Counted from the stretch's first letter, positions 7,990 to 16,433 are shown. The stretch is DNA of 64,000 nt from a bacterium (GCA_016702305.1 JADJEH010000001.1:1-64000), one strand, 5' to 3'. The notes: generated by a model not told the origin, from the letters alone. Program-made: numbers and translations.

Positions 7990-8397
7990 TTATGCGGAGA
8001 GGACTCGCGGAGGTTGAGGAATGTAATCGGACAATTCGATGCCCGTATCGGTCACGGTGCCTGTCACGACATCGGATGCAGGCGGTACCACCAACGCCGT
8101 CAGCGGTAGGGACAGCACATACGGCATCGCGGCAATCTTGCAGCAGCCCGTGGCGCAGCCCTGGTCACAGGAATCAGATTCGTCGGAAGCTTTCTGCGTC
8201 CCGCAACAAGTATCACCCACAGGCTGCTTGACCTCGACTTCGCTTGCACAGCATGACGGCTTCTCGACAACCTGTGCTTGCTGTTCATGTTTCTGGCAGC
8301 ACCACCCCGTCGCACAGAAAAACGGCACCGTCGCCGTCAACAGGACGGCGAACAGGACGCTCAGGGTGAGGGATGTGTAAAGTGGGCGCGGTGACAT
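7990..8397 (-). CDS. Cysteine-rich secreted or membrane-anchored protein
   Basis: 135 residues. One N-terminal hydrophobic segment (LTLSVLFAVLLTATVPFF) is followed by eleven cysteines, largely in CC pairs: GWCCQ, PSCCAS, DTCCG, ATGCCK. The C-terminal third is a proline-rich, cysteine-free stretch (YVLSLPLTALVVPPASDVV). No named family recognised. CC-rich exported proteins next to TonB receptors often go with copper or mercury handling, which fits the YHS proteins nearby. The promoter at 8404-8432 would start the mRNA at or within a base or two of the ATG. Confidence 0.6.
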   Translation of the reverse strand: MSPRPLYTSLTLSVLFAVLLTATVPFFCATGWCCQKHEQQAQVVEKPSCCASEVEVKQPVGDTCCGTQKASDESDSCDQGCATGCCKIAAMPYVLSLPLTALVVPPASDVVTGTVTDTGIELSDYIPQPPRVLSA

Positions 8398-8403
8398 GCG
8401 TTT

Positions 8404-8432
8404 AATTTACGTGCTGAAACGTGATTTGTCAA
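8404..8432 (-). promoter_or_regulatory. Strong sigma70-type promoter of the Cys-rich gene
   Basis: On the minus strand TTGACA (8432-8427), 17-bp spacer, TAAATT (8409-8404). The predicted start site falls at about 8397, the A of the gene's ATG, so the transcript would be leaderless or nearly so. Confidence 0.65.
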
Positions 8433-8455
8433 GACTTCACTATTATAACTCATTA

Positions 8456-8481
8456 TTCGGCATTCGGTTTCCGAATCCGAA
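8456..8481. promoter_or_regulatory. Inverted repeat upstream of the Cys-rich gene promoter
   Basis: ATTCGGTTTCCGAAT (8462-8476) is a perfect 6-3-6 palindrome, extended outward by TTCGG and CCGAA with one extra base on the left. It sits 24 bp upstream of the -35 box of the Cys-rich gene and between it and the divergent promoter at 8530. A regulator-binding site is plausible; no regulator is identified. Confidence 0.4.
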
Positions 8482-8529
8482 GTGTTCTTGAACGTATGTA
8501 TAATAATCACACGATATAAGCAACAGGAC

Positions 8530-8558
8530 TTGACTTTCGCAGAAAATTGTTGTATATT
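8530..8558 (+). promoter_or_regulatory. Sigma70-type promoter for the phage-type DNA-binding gene
   Basis: TTGACT (8530-8535), 17-bp spacer, TATATT (8553-8558). The start site near 8565 lies about 56 bases before the preferred ATG 8621. Confidence 0.6.
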
Positions 8559-8620
8559 AGATGCCTTCAGCCTCCTGCCTCGATTCCCCCCCTCATCACC
8601 CCACCTCGGAGACCCTACCC

Positions 8621-9496
8621 ATGACTCGTGGCTTTATCAAGCTGCCCCGCGCGTTTTTTGTCTGCCCCCTTTGGACCGAACCTACCCGCCGAACGCCCGC
8701 CGAGGCCTATTTCGATCTGCTCCAACGGGCTGCTTTTCACACCTGCACGATGCCGCTCGGCACCGGCACCATTCAGCTCTTCCCCGGCCAACTTTTTGTC
8801 TCTTGCCGCAAGCTCGCTGAAGAGTGGAAATGGCAGGGCCGGGAAGTGCGGGATTTTCTCCTGCATCTGCGCGAATTGCGCATTGCCGATTTGGAAGATC
8901 TCGAATCCGGTTACCGCATCTCACTCCACGATCCCGTTCCCGACCCTTCTAAGAATTCTTTTTCTTTGTCTTCTTTGGACTCTAAGATTCTTGAGACTCC
9001 CAAAGAAGAAGAAGAGAAATCTCCGGAGCCTTCTAAGAAGACCGTCATCCCCGACTTTCGTGAACCGGAGTGGATGGCCGAAGTACATCAACTGCATGCC
9101 GACTATCCGGGCATACTCGAGAGCGTCGAGTTCATCGAATTCAAGGAGCGTAAACGCCTGCGTGAGCGCCGTCCTCCGTTCAGCCCGGCGCGACTGCGTG
9201 AAGCGGTCGAGGAGTTTCTGGCCGAAAAAGCTGACCTGAACAAATGCAAAGTTGCCAAACCGCAACGCCTGAAAATTCGCCGAAGACTGCCGAATGCTTG
9301 CAAGAGTCCGTCGAGAAGACGTAATTTGAAGGGAACGTCGAAAATCTATTGCCTAAGGATGTACACCGATGAAACGTATGACCATTCTGCTGTTACTGCT
9401 GGCCCTCGCCTCGCCACTCGCTGCGCAAACCACCGTCCGCATTGCCACAGGCCTGGCCCGGCCTCTGTTTGTCACCTATGCCCCCGGGGATTATGA
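8621..9496 (+). CDS. Phage replication organiser-like (DnaD-type) DNA-binding protein, frameshifted near its end
   Basis: From ATG 8621 the protein begins MTRGFIKLPRAFFVCPLWTE and continues AEAYFDLLQRAAF, LFPGQLFVSCRKLAEEWKW and VRDFLLHLRELRIADLE, the winged-helix pattern of phage replisome-organiser proteins. An acidic, Ser-rich linker and a helical C-terminal part follow. In this frame it runs 128 bp into the next gene with nonsense-like sequence. Restoring one C at about 9235 (GACCTG to GACCCTG) gives a hydrophilic tail ending ECLQESVEKT with a stop at 9322-9324, so the real gene is probably 8621-9324. No other phage genes are nearby. Confidence 0.55.
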   Translation: MTRGFIKLPRAFFVCPLWTEPTRRTPAEAYFDLLQRAAFHTCTMPLGTGTIQLFPGQLFVSCRKLAEEWKWQGREVRDFLLHLRELRIADLEDLESGYRISLHDPVPDPSKNSFSLSSLDSKILETPKEEEEKSPEPSKKTVIPDFREPEWMAEVHQLHADYPGILESVEFIEFKERKRLRERRPPFSPARLREAVEEFLAEKADLNKCKVAKPQRLKIRRRLPNACKSPSRRRNLKGTSKIYCLRMYTDETYDHSAVTAGPRLATRCANHRPHCHRPGPASVCHLCPRGL

Positions 9497-10883
9497 GCGC
9501 ATTTTCATACTCGAACAGCACGAAGCCCGCGTGCGCGTCCTTAATCTCGTCACGGGCACGCTGCTGACCCAGCCGTTCCTCGATATTGATTCCATCGTCA
9601 CCAGCACGGGCAACGAACGCGGTCTGCTTGGCTTGGCCTTCCATCCGGACTATCAGAATAACCGCACCTTCTATCTCAGCTACAACGACAACAGCGGCAC
9701 GAGTATCATCGCGCGCTACACCGCATCGGCCAATCCGGACAGCGCGATTGCCACGTCACGGTTCAATATTCTGACGCAAACACAACCGTTCGAGAATCAT
9801 AACGGCGGTTGCATTCACTTCGGGCCGGACGGTTATCTTTGGATCGGACTTGGTGACGGCGGCAGCGGCAACGATCCGCAAGGCAACGGCCAAAACACCA
9901 ACACGCTGCTCGGCAAAATGCTGCGCATTGATGTCAACAACACGGAGCCGCCGCTCAACTACGCGATTCCCGACGACAATCCGTTCGTCGGCGTGGGCGG
10001 ATATCGAGAGGAAATCTGGTCGCTCGGTTGGCGCAATCCGTGGCGCTGGAGCTTTGACCGTTTGACCGGTGATCTCTACATCGCCGACGTCGGACAAAAC
10101 GCCTGGGAAGAGGTAGATGTCGAACCCGCCAGCACCAGCGGTCGCAACTACGGCTGGCGTTGCATGGAGGCCTACACCTGCACTGGACTGACAGGTTGTA
10201 CGTGCAATTCACCGGCGCTGACCTTGCCCGTCACGGCTTATGATCACGGCGACGGCTGCTCGATCACCGGCGGTTACGTCTATCGCGGCTGCGCGATTCC
10301 CGAACTCTACGGCACGTATTTTTACGGCGACTACTGCACCGATCAAATCTGGAGCTTTCGTTGGAATGGCGCGAACGGCACGACCGACTCGACCAATTGG
10401 ACGGACGCTTTTTCTCCGCCCGTGGGAATTGTCGAAAACGTTTCGAGCTTCGGTGAAGACGCGTACGGAGAACTGTACATCTGCGACTTGAATGGTGGCG
10501 AAATTTTCAAAGTGGTGCCCACGACACTCGTGGATTGCAACGGGAACAATACCGCGGACGCTTGTGACATTGCACGCGGCACAGCGCTCGACATTGACCT
10601 CGACGGCGTGCCGGACGAATGCGACGATTGTTTTCATGTGCCCGCGCAAGACGTGACCATCGCCGTGCTGGATACGACGATTGAAGTGCGCTGGAGTAAT
10701 ATTGGCGGCGCAAATGCAAGTTACGCACTCTACACCTCCGACGATTCGGAAGCGGAATTCCCCGCCGACTGGTTCGTTGTTGCCAGCGGTATTCTGCCGA
10801 GCGGCGCGTCCGCTGCCTACAGCATTGACCCGCAAACCCTCGGCGACTACGGCTTCTTCAAGGTGGTGACTGTATGCGAGTAG
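9369..10883 (+). CDS. Secreted PQQ-dependent sugar dehydrogenase (glucose/sorbosone dehydrogenase family)
   Basis: 504 residues: signal peptide (LLLLLALASPLAAQ), then a six-bladed propeller with the family segments ERGLLGLAFHPDY, NHNGGCIHFGPDGYLWIGLG-type and EEIWSLGWRNPWRWSFD. These match soluble PQQ aldose/sorbosone dehydrogenases, which oxidise sugars outside the membrane. A Cys-rich insertion (CTGLTGCTCNSP) is unusual. After the propeller comes a thrombospondin/dockerin-like Ca-binding stretch (NGNNTADACDIA, DLDGVPDECD) and an FN3-like tail ending FKVVTVCE. The stop overlaps the next start by 10 bp, so translation is probably coupled. Confidence 0.82.
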   Translation: MKRMTILLLLLALASPLAAQTTVRIATGLARPLFVTYAPGDYERIFILEQHEARVRVLNLVTGTLLTQPFLDIDSIVTSTGNERGLLGLAFHPDYQNNRTFYLSYNDNSGTSIIARYTASANPDSAIATSRFNILTQTQPFENHNGGCIHFGPDGYLWIGLGDGGSGNDPQGNGQNTNTLLGKMLRIDVNNTEPPLNYAIPDDNPFVGVGGYREEIWSLGWRNPWRWSFDRLTGDLYIADVGQNAWEEVDVEPASTSGRNYGWRCMEAYTCTGLTGCTCNSPALTLPVTAYDHGDGCSITGGYVYRGCAIPELYGTYFYGDYCTDQIWSFRWNGANGTTDSTNWTDAFSPPVGIVENVSSFGEDAYGELYICDLNGGEIFKVVPTTLVDCNGNNTADACDIARGTALDIDLDGVPDECDDCFHVPAQDVTIAVLDTTIEVRWSNIGGANASYALYTSDDSEAEFPADWFVVASGILPSGASAAYSIDPQTLGDYGFFKVVTVCE

Positions 10884-13297
10884 TTGTCCTGCTTGCGCTC
10901 GTGCTGAGCGCCTTCGCTCAGCCCGCCGAGTGGCTGCCGCGCGGTCGCGGCGGCGGCGGCTCACAATTCAATCCGAGCATTTCGCCATTCAACGCAAGCG
11001 AGTTTTATGTCGGCTGTGACATGGGCGAGTGGTTTCACACGACCGACAATGGATTGAGCTTCGAAATTGTGGACTTCCGGCAATTGACCAGCAGTCCGAC
11101 CTGTGTTGTGCGTTTCACGAGCGATGCGCAAGTTCGCTACGCGCTCGACAGTGAGTACGGCGCGCGGCCCGTGAAATCCACCGACGGCGGTGCGACGTGG
11201 AACACGATGGATGATCCGACTTCTGAAGATGCATACGCGCTGTTCGCCGACCCCAACCGCACTGATCGAGTGATCGTCGGCGGCTACGACAATCTGTATT
11301 TCTCGTCAGACGGCGGCGCGAATTTCAGCGACGAATATTCCGGCGGCGGCAACGGTTTGCATCTGGCCGGAGCCTTCTTTCGCGGCGATACGATCTATGT
11401 CGGCACGAATCAAGGACTGTTGCGGTCGACTAATGCGGGTGCATCGTTCAGTCTGGTTTCCACGCCCGGCATTGCGGCTGGTCAGGCGATAATTTCATTC
11501 GCGGGCAGCGTCGTCGGCGGCACCGTGCGTTTCCTGTGCACGACCGCGCCGACAGCCGATGTCTATCCCGGCATCGGCGGCGCGGATTTTGAAATCACGC
11601 AAGGACTCTATACCTACACGCTCGGCGATGCGAGTTGGGTGAACAGAATAGCGAGCCTGCCCGCCGGTTCGATTCCGTTTTGGGTCGGCATGTCACACAA
11701 CGAGATTGATACGCTGTGGGCCGCCGGTTCCAATCCGCCGTTCTATCATCCGCACATATTGCGCTCAACGAATGGCGGTGCAAATTGGACGAGTGTGATG
11801 AGCACCGTCAACAATGTCAATGTGCAGACCGGTTGGTGCGGACAAAGCGGTGACGAAGGTTGGGGTTGGGCTGGGCAAGCGCTCGGCTTCGCGGTGGCGC
11901 CGAACAATCCGTGGCAGGTGATGATTACCGATTACGGTTTCACGCACATCACGACGGACGGCGGCGCAAGTTTTCGCGCACTGTATGTGGATGCGAGTGA
12001 TCTGAATCCCTCCGGTGCGAGCACACCGCAGCATCTGTTCTACCATTCGAACGGTCTCGAACCGACAAGCGTGTGGCATATTCACTGGTCGAGTCCCACG
12101 CGCATGTTCGCCAGTTGGACGGACATCACCGCAGGTTACAGCAATGACGGCGGCGAAACGTGGGCGCGGCCCTCGCTCGACGACAACAATGCGCACTCGG
12201 TGAATACGATTTACCACGTCGTGCAGCACGCCAACGGCAAACTCTACGGCGCGGGCAGTTCGATTCACGACCTCTATCAGAGCACCTACCTCACCGACGC
12301 GCGCATTGACGGCGGTGACGGACAGATTTGGCTCTCGCTCGACAGTTCGGCGACGTGGACGATGATGCACGATTTCAATCATCCCGTGATCTGGCTCGCG
12401 CTCGATCCGACCAACAGCGAACGCATGTACGCAAGCGTGGTGCACTCGACGCAAGGCGGTATTTTCGTTACCAACAATCTCTCGGCGGGAAGCGGCTCAA
12501 CGTGGACGCGCGTCGGCATTCCGCCGCGCACGCAAGGGCACCCGTATATCGTCGAAGTGCTGAATGACGGCACGGTCGTGTGTACCTACTCTGGCCGCCG
12601 CACGACGCAATTCACCTACAGCTCGGGCACGTTTGTTTCCGCTAATCAAGGCGCGACGTGGACCGACCGCAGTGATTCGATGATGGTCTACTGGACGAAG
12701 GACATCGTGATTGATCCGCACGATGCCGCGCAGAACACGTGGTACGTCGCTGTGCATCGCGGATGGGGTGGAGCGCCGAATGACCGTGGTGGTGTGTTTC
12801 GCTCCACCAATCGCGGGGTCAGCTGGACACGAATTTGTGATGAACTGTACAGCGAGTCCATTGCGATTCATCCGAACAATGCCGATATTGCCTATGTCAC
12901 GACCGAAACCGCCGGACTGCTGTACACGGAGAATTTGAGCAGCGCAACACCGACGTGGACCGCGTTGCCTGAATATCCCTTCGCGCATCCACAGCGTGTG
13001 TTCTTCAATCCGTTCGACCACGACGAGGTGTGGGTCGCGAGCTTCGGCAACGGCATGCGCAAGGGCACGACGGCGGCCATCGCCGCGCCGCTAGCATTGA
13101 CGGCGATTGCCGTGGGTGATTCGCTGGCGTTTCACTGGCAAGCGGTTTCCGGTGCGGCGCAGTACAAGTTGTGGTCGAGCGCCGATACGCACGCTCCGTT
13201 CGAAACCTATACGCTCGAATTGTCTACTGCCAATACCACGGCGATGCTGCCCGTTTCGCCGTCCAACATGCGAATCTATGCGGTCACTGCTGAGTAA
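10874..13297 (+). CDS. Secreted Asp-box (BNR) beta-propeller protein, GH74/sialidase-like
   Basis: 807 residues with a short signal peptide (VVLLALVLSAFAQ). About nine Asp-box repeats of the S/T-x-D-x-G-x-x-W type are visible (STDGGATWNTM, SSDGGANFS, STNGGANWTSV, TTDGGASFRAL, SNDGGETWARP, STNRGVSWTRI). The arrangement resembles the double propellers of xyloglucanases (GH74) and VPS10-like proteins. I cannot assign catalytic residues, so enzyme activity is open. The last ~65 residues are the FN3-like module shared with the neighbours. It overlaps both flanking genes. Confidence 0.72.
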   Translation: MRVVVLLALVLSAFAQPAEWLPRGRGGGGSQFNPSISPFNASEFYVGCDMGEWFHTTDNGLSFEIVDFRQLTSSPTCVVRFTSDAQVRYALDSEYGARPVKSTDGGATWNTMDDPTSEDAYALFADPNRTDRVIVGGYDNLYFSSDGGANFSDEYSGGGNGLHLAGAFFRGDTIYVGTNQGLLRSTNAGASFSLVSTPGIAAGQAIISFAGSVVGGTVRFLCTTAPTADVYPGIGGADFEITQGLYTYTLGDASWVNRIASLPAGSIPFWVGMSHNEIDTLWAAGSNPPFYHPHILRSTNGGANWTSVMSTVNNVNVQTGWCGQSGDEGWGWAGQALGFAVAPNNPWQVMITDYGFTHITTDGGASFRALYVDASDLNPSGASTPQHLFYHSNGLEPTSVWHIHWSSPTRMFASWTDITAGYSNDGGETWARPSLDDNNAHSVNTIYHVVQHANGKLYGAGSSIHDLYQSTYLTDARIDGGDGQIWLSLDSSATWTMMHDFNHPVIWLALDPTNSERMYASVVHSTQGGIFVTNNLSAGSGSTWTRVGIPPRTQGHPYIVEVLNDGTVVCTYSGRRTTQFTYSSGTFVSANQGATWTDRSDSMMVYWTKDIVIDPHDAAQNTWYVAVHRGWGGAPNDRGGVFRSTNRGVSWTRICDELYSESIAIHPNNADIAYVTTETAGLLYTENLSSATPTWTALPEYPFAHPQRVFFNPFDHDEVWVASFGNGMRKGTTAAIAAPLALTAIAVGDSLAFHWQAVSGAAQYKLWSSADTHAPFETYTLELSTANTTAMLPVSPSNMRIYAVTAE

Positions 13298-14696
13298 ATT
13301 CTTGTTGTTGTGCTGTCCGCTCGCTGCGGCGGCCTATTCCGTCGTCGGTTACTATCCGTCGTGGGCGATTTATGCGCGCAACTATCTGGTCACCGATATT
13401 CCCGCCGATCGCTTGACGCACATCAATTACGCTTTCGCCAATATCGCCAACGGGGAAGTCGTGCTCGGTGACACGTATGCTGACACGGAATTCTCATATC
13501 CGGGCGACACATGGAACGAATTCCCGCGCGGCAATTTCAAACAGCTCAATCGTCTGAAGAGCATGTACCCGCAGCTCAAGACGTTGATTTCCGTCGGCGG
13601 CTGGACGTGGAGCGCAAACTTCTCCGATGCTGCCGCGACACCGGAGGCGCGTGAGACGTTCGCCAATTCCTGCGCGAGCTTTGTCGCGCTGTGGGGATTT
13701 GACGGCGTGGACCTCGATTGGGAGTATCCGGTTTTCGGCGGTAACTGGGATGTCGAGCACAGACCCGAGGACGGAGCGAACTTCACACTGTTGTGCAACC
13801 GCATTCGCGTGAAACTCGATTCGCTTGCGCTAATCAACGGCCGCCCGTATCTCTTGACTTTGGCCGTCTCGGCCAGTGGTGCACATATTGACGACCTCGA
13901 ACTGCCGCAGCTCGCGGAAGTCGTGGATTTCTTCAATGTGATGACGTACGATTTTCAGGGCGCGTGGAGCGCGTATACGGGATTCAACGCGCCGCTCCAC
14001 GCCGATCCCGCTGATCCGTTTTCCGAACCGGAGCATACGACGTTCAATCTGCACGCCGCGATGCAAAACTATGTCACCGACGGCGTGCCGCGCGAGAAAC
14101 TGCACGCAGGCTTGGCGTTTTACGGCAAGGGTTTCGGCAACGTGGCCGATGCGAACAACGGCTTGTATCAGACCTTCAGCGGACCGTCGCCCAACGGAAC
14201 GTGGGAGCCGGGCGTGTTCGATTATTCGCACCTCGCGGAGAGTTTTGTGAATCAGAATGGTTACACACGCTACTTCCATCCGCTTACGCGCGTGCCTTAC
14301 CTGCACAATCCCACGGCGAATATCTTCATCAGCTACGACGACACGGTGTCCATCGCCGAGAAATGTGACTACATCATCGCGGAGGAATTCGGCGGCGCGA
14401 TGTTCTGGGAATTGTCCGGTGACCGGAATGGCGAGTTGCTCAATACGGTGTACCAGACCTTCGCCAACGCGCCGGATATCGCCGCGCCGCAAGCGCTGAC
14501 CGCGATCACGAATGGTGATTCGCTCTATTTCCGTTGGCTATCAGTTCCCGGTGCGACGCAATACACGCTTTGGTCGAGCGCCGATGCGCTGGCCCCGCCG
14601 CAAAACTACACACTGGAACTCACGACCGCCAACACTCAAGCCGCACTCCCCGTGCCGGGTGACGGGATGAAGCTGTTTTTCGTGAGGGCAGAATGA
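13278..14696 (+). CDS. Secreted GH18 chitinase
   Basis: 472 residues from ATG 13278, chosen because it gives a signal peptide (LLSKFLLLCCPLAAAA); the longer ORF starts inside the previous gene. The GH18 barrel shows SVVGYYPSWAIY, LKTLISVGGWTWS and the catalytic DxxDxDxE motif in FDGVDLDWEYP, then FFNVMTYDFQGAW and a C-terminal GGAMFWELSGD. It hydrolyses chitin-type beta-1,4-GlcNAc chains by substrate-assisted catalysis. A ~70-residue FN3-like tail follows. The gene overlaps its predecessor by 20 bp and its successor by ATGA, indicating translational coupling. Confidence 0.92.
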   Translation: MRSLLSKFLLLCCPLAAAAYSVVGYYPSWAIYARNYLVTDIPADRLTHINYAFANIANGEVVLGDTYADTEFSYPGDTWNEFPRGNFKQLNRLKSMYPQLKTLISVGGWTWSANFSDAAATPEARETFANSCASFVALWGFDGVDLDWEYPVFGGNWDVEHRPEDGANFTLLCNRIRVKLDSLALINGRPYLLTLAVSASGAHIDDLELPQLAEVVDFFNVMTYDFQGAWSAYTGFNAPLHADPADPFSEPEHTTFNLHAAMQNYVTDGVPREKLHAGLAFYGKGFGNVADANNGLYQTFSGPSPNGTWEPGVFDYSHLAESFVNQNGYTRYFHPLTRVPYLHNPTANIFISYDDTVSIAEKCDYIIAEEFGGAMFWELSGDRNGELLNTVYQTFANAPDIAAPQALTAITNGDSLYFRWLSVPGATQYTLWSSADALAPPQNYTLELTTANTQAALPVPGDGMKLFFVRAE

Positions 14697-15775
14697 AACT
14701 GCTACTTAGCATCTTGCTCTGGTCGTTCATCGCACACGCCCAATCTCTCGAGTTCTTCGACTACGTCGGGCCGGACGTGGGGCGTGTGAAGATTCGCGTG
14801 GATGATGAAACCAATTCGCTGCCCGGGCCGGTGGTGGATGTCGGGGCGACGGACTTCACGATTGAATTCTGGATGAAGGCATCGCCGGTCAACGATCAAC
14901 CCGCCGTGACGTGCGGCGCGAATGTCAATTGGATTTACGGCAACATCATGTTCGACCGCGACCGCTACAATCAGGATCGCAAGTTCGGGCTTTCGATTGC
15001 CGGCGGGCGGATAGTGTTCGGCGTGTCGGGCAACGGCACGGGTGACCGCACGCTGTGCGGCGTGACCACCGTGAACGACAACCAATGGCATCACGTCGCC
15101 GTGGCGCGGCGACGCAGCGACGGATTCATGTATCTGTTCGTGGACGGCAATCTCGAAGCGAGTGTCAACGGCCCCGACGGCGATATCAGCTATCCCGACA
15201 ACGGCATTCCCGGCAACTATTGCAATGGCCCGTGCGATTACAGCGACCCATTCATCGTGCTGGGTGTCGAGAAGCACGATGCCGACCCCGCAAACTATCC
15301 GGGTTTCACGGGACTATTGACTGAATTGCGTCTAAGTGATACGCTGCGCTACATCAACGATTACGCTGTTCCGTCGGCTCGATTCACGAGCGATGCGCGT
15401 ACGCTCGGGCTCTATCATTTCACTGAAGGCGCGGGCGACACGCTGCACGATACGTCGAATCATCCGCAAGGGCCGAATCATGCTGTTCGCTATTTCGGCG
15501 GCTCGCCGCAAGCGCCGCTGTGGTCAAGTGAATCACCGTTCGCCGAGACGCAACTGCCCGCGATAGATGATCTGACCATCACCGTCGAGAACAATGTTGC
15601 GACGCTGCGGTGGAGCGCCGTGCCCGGTGCGGTGAACTATCTCATCTATTCTGGATCGGCATTTGATTTCACACCACCCGATGAGGGTGAGCAGGTTGGT
15701 GCGACGGCGATGTCAGAATTCAGTTTTGATCTGGGAGCCAATGTCTTTAGCAACATTCGGGTGATTGCGGAATAG
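14693..15775 (+). CDS. Secreted LamG/concanavalin-like lectin-domain protein
   Basis: 360 residues with a short signal peptide (LLLSILLWSFIAHAQ). The body is a LamG-type jelly roll: FTIEFWMKASP, VNDNQWHHVAVARR, GFMYLFVDGNLEASVNG and TGLLTELRLSDTLRY are the diagnostic strands. A Cys-containing loop (GNYCNGPCDYSDP) is probably disulfide-linked. The C-terminal ~70 residues are again FN3-like (ATLRWSAVPGAVNYLIYSG) and end VIAE. As the last gene of the coupled operon it probably supplies carbohydrate or surface binding for the enzymes upstream; the ligand is unknown. Confidence 0.78.
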   Translation: MKLLLSILLWSFIAHAQSLEFFDYVGPDVGRVKIRVDDETNSLPGPVVDVGATDFTIEFWMKASPVNDQPAVTCGANVNWIYGNIMFDRDRYNQDRKFGLSIAGGRIVFGVSGNGTGDRTLCGVTTVNDNQWHHVAVARRRSDGFMYLFVDGNLEASVNGPDGDISYPDNGIPGNYCNGPCDYSDPFIVLGVEKHDADPANYPGFTGLLTELRLSDTLRYINDYAVPSARFTSDARTLGLYHFTEGAGDTLHDTSNHPQGPNHAVRYFGGSPQAPLWSSESPFAETQLPAIDDLTITVENNVATLRWSAVPGAVNYLIYSGSAFDFTPPDEGEQVGATAMSEFSFDLGANVFSNIRVIAE

Positions 15776-15781
15776 CGGCGC

Positions 15782-15810
15782 TTGAATCCCGTCGGTCTGC
15801 GCCGTATATT
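15782..15810 (+). promoter_or_regulatory. Sigma70-type promoter of the surface-repeat gene
   Basis: TTGAAT (15782-15787), 17-bp spacer, TATATT (15805-15810), about 40 bases before the ATG at 15859. Confidence 0.6.
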
Positions 15811-15858
15811 GTGGGTGACTATGCAGCAATATATCACTCACATTTTCAAGGAACATCC

Positions 15859-16341
15859 ATGAAACGCTTTGTTTTTCTGATTTTCGCGGTTTGCGCGCTC
15901 GCCACACAGGCGTTGTACGCCAGCGACAAGCCCATCAATCTGGCGCTCGTCACGCCCATTCAGATTTTCAAGTCCAACGAGTCCATTACGGGTCTGCGTT
16001 GGAACATCATCTACGGCAAGAATGCCGACGTCACCGGTTTGGATTTCGGTATCGCCAACCATGCCACGGGCAGGATGCAGGGCATCCAATACGGCGCGGT
16101 CAATCTCGCGGGACAGGGCGGAGCGGGGATTCAATTGGGCTGGTTGAATATTGACAAGGGCGGCGAGTTCACCGGCTTGCAGTACGGCTGGTACAATGAA
16201 GCCAACGAGTACGCCGGTTTGCAGCTCGGTCTGGTGAACTGGGCACAATCCATGAACGGCCTCCAAATCGGCTTGATCAACGTCATCCGCAAGGGCGGCT
16301 GGTTCCCCGTCTTCCCGATTATCAACGGCAGCTTCAAATAG
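15859..16341 (+). CDS. Exported surface-repeat protein, LA_2272 type
   Basis: 160 residues from ATG 15859, preceded by AAGGA. A signal peptide (FLIFAVCALATQALYA) is followed by short repeats of the form G-hydrophobic-Q-x-G-hydrophobic-x-N: VTGLDFGIANHATG, MQGIQYGAVNLAG, IQLGWLNIDKG, FTGLQYGWYNEA, YAGLQLGLVNWAQ, MNGLQIGLINVI. This repeat family occurs in surface proteins of Leptospira, Bacteroidota and relatives and probably builds a beta-solenoid or barrel. The function is unknown. It stands alone between its own promoter and terminator. Confidence 0.72.
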   Translation: MKRFVFLIFAVCALATQALYASDKPINLALVTPIQIFKSNESITGLRWNIIYGKNADVTGLDFGIANHATGRMQGIQYGAVNLAGQGGAGIQLGWLNIDKGGEFTGLQYGWYNEANEYAGLQLGLVNWAQSMNGLQIGLINVIRKGGWFPVFPIINGSFK

Positions 16342-16364
16342 GCGAACCAAGTACTGACATTCCG

Positions 16365-16389
16365 AGAGGCCTTTAGGGCCTCTTTTTTT
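16365..16389 (+). terminator. Rho-independent terminator after the surface-repeat gene
   Basis: AGAGGCC (16365-16371) pairs with GGCCTCT (16377-16383), followed by a run of seven T. Confidence 0.82.
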
Positions 16390-16433
16390 GTGCTGATTCA
16401 CCTAAGCCATTGTAAAATAAAGTCTATTACCAC

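Noticed and set aside
8621..9324. Evidence for a prophage around the replication-type protein
   Set aside because: No integrase, capsid, tail, lysis or repressor genes are nearby and no attachment repeats could be seen.
13107..13277. Longer N-terminus for the chitinase (ORF from 13107)
   Set aside because: It would lie wholly inside the preceding gene and lack a signal peptide; ATG 13278 gives one directly.
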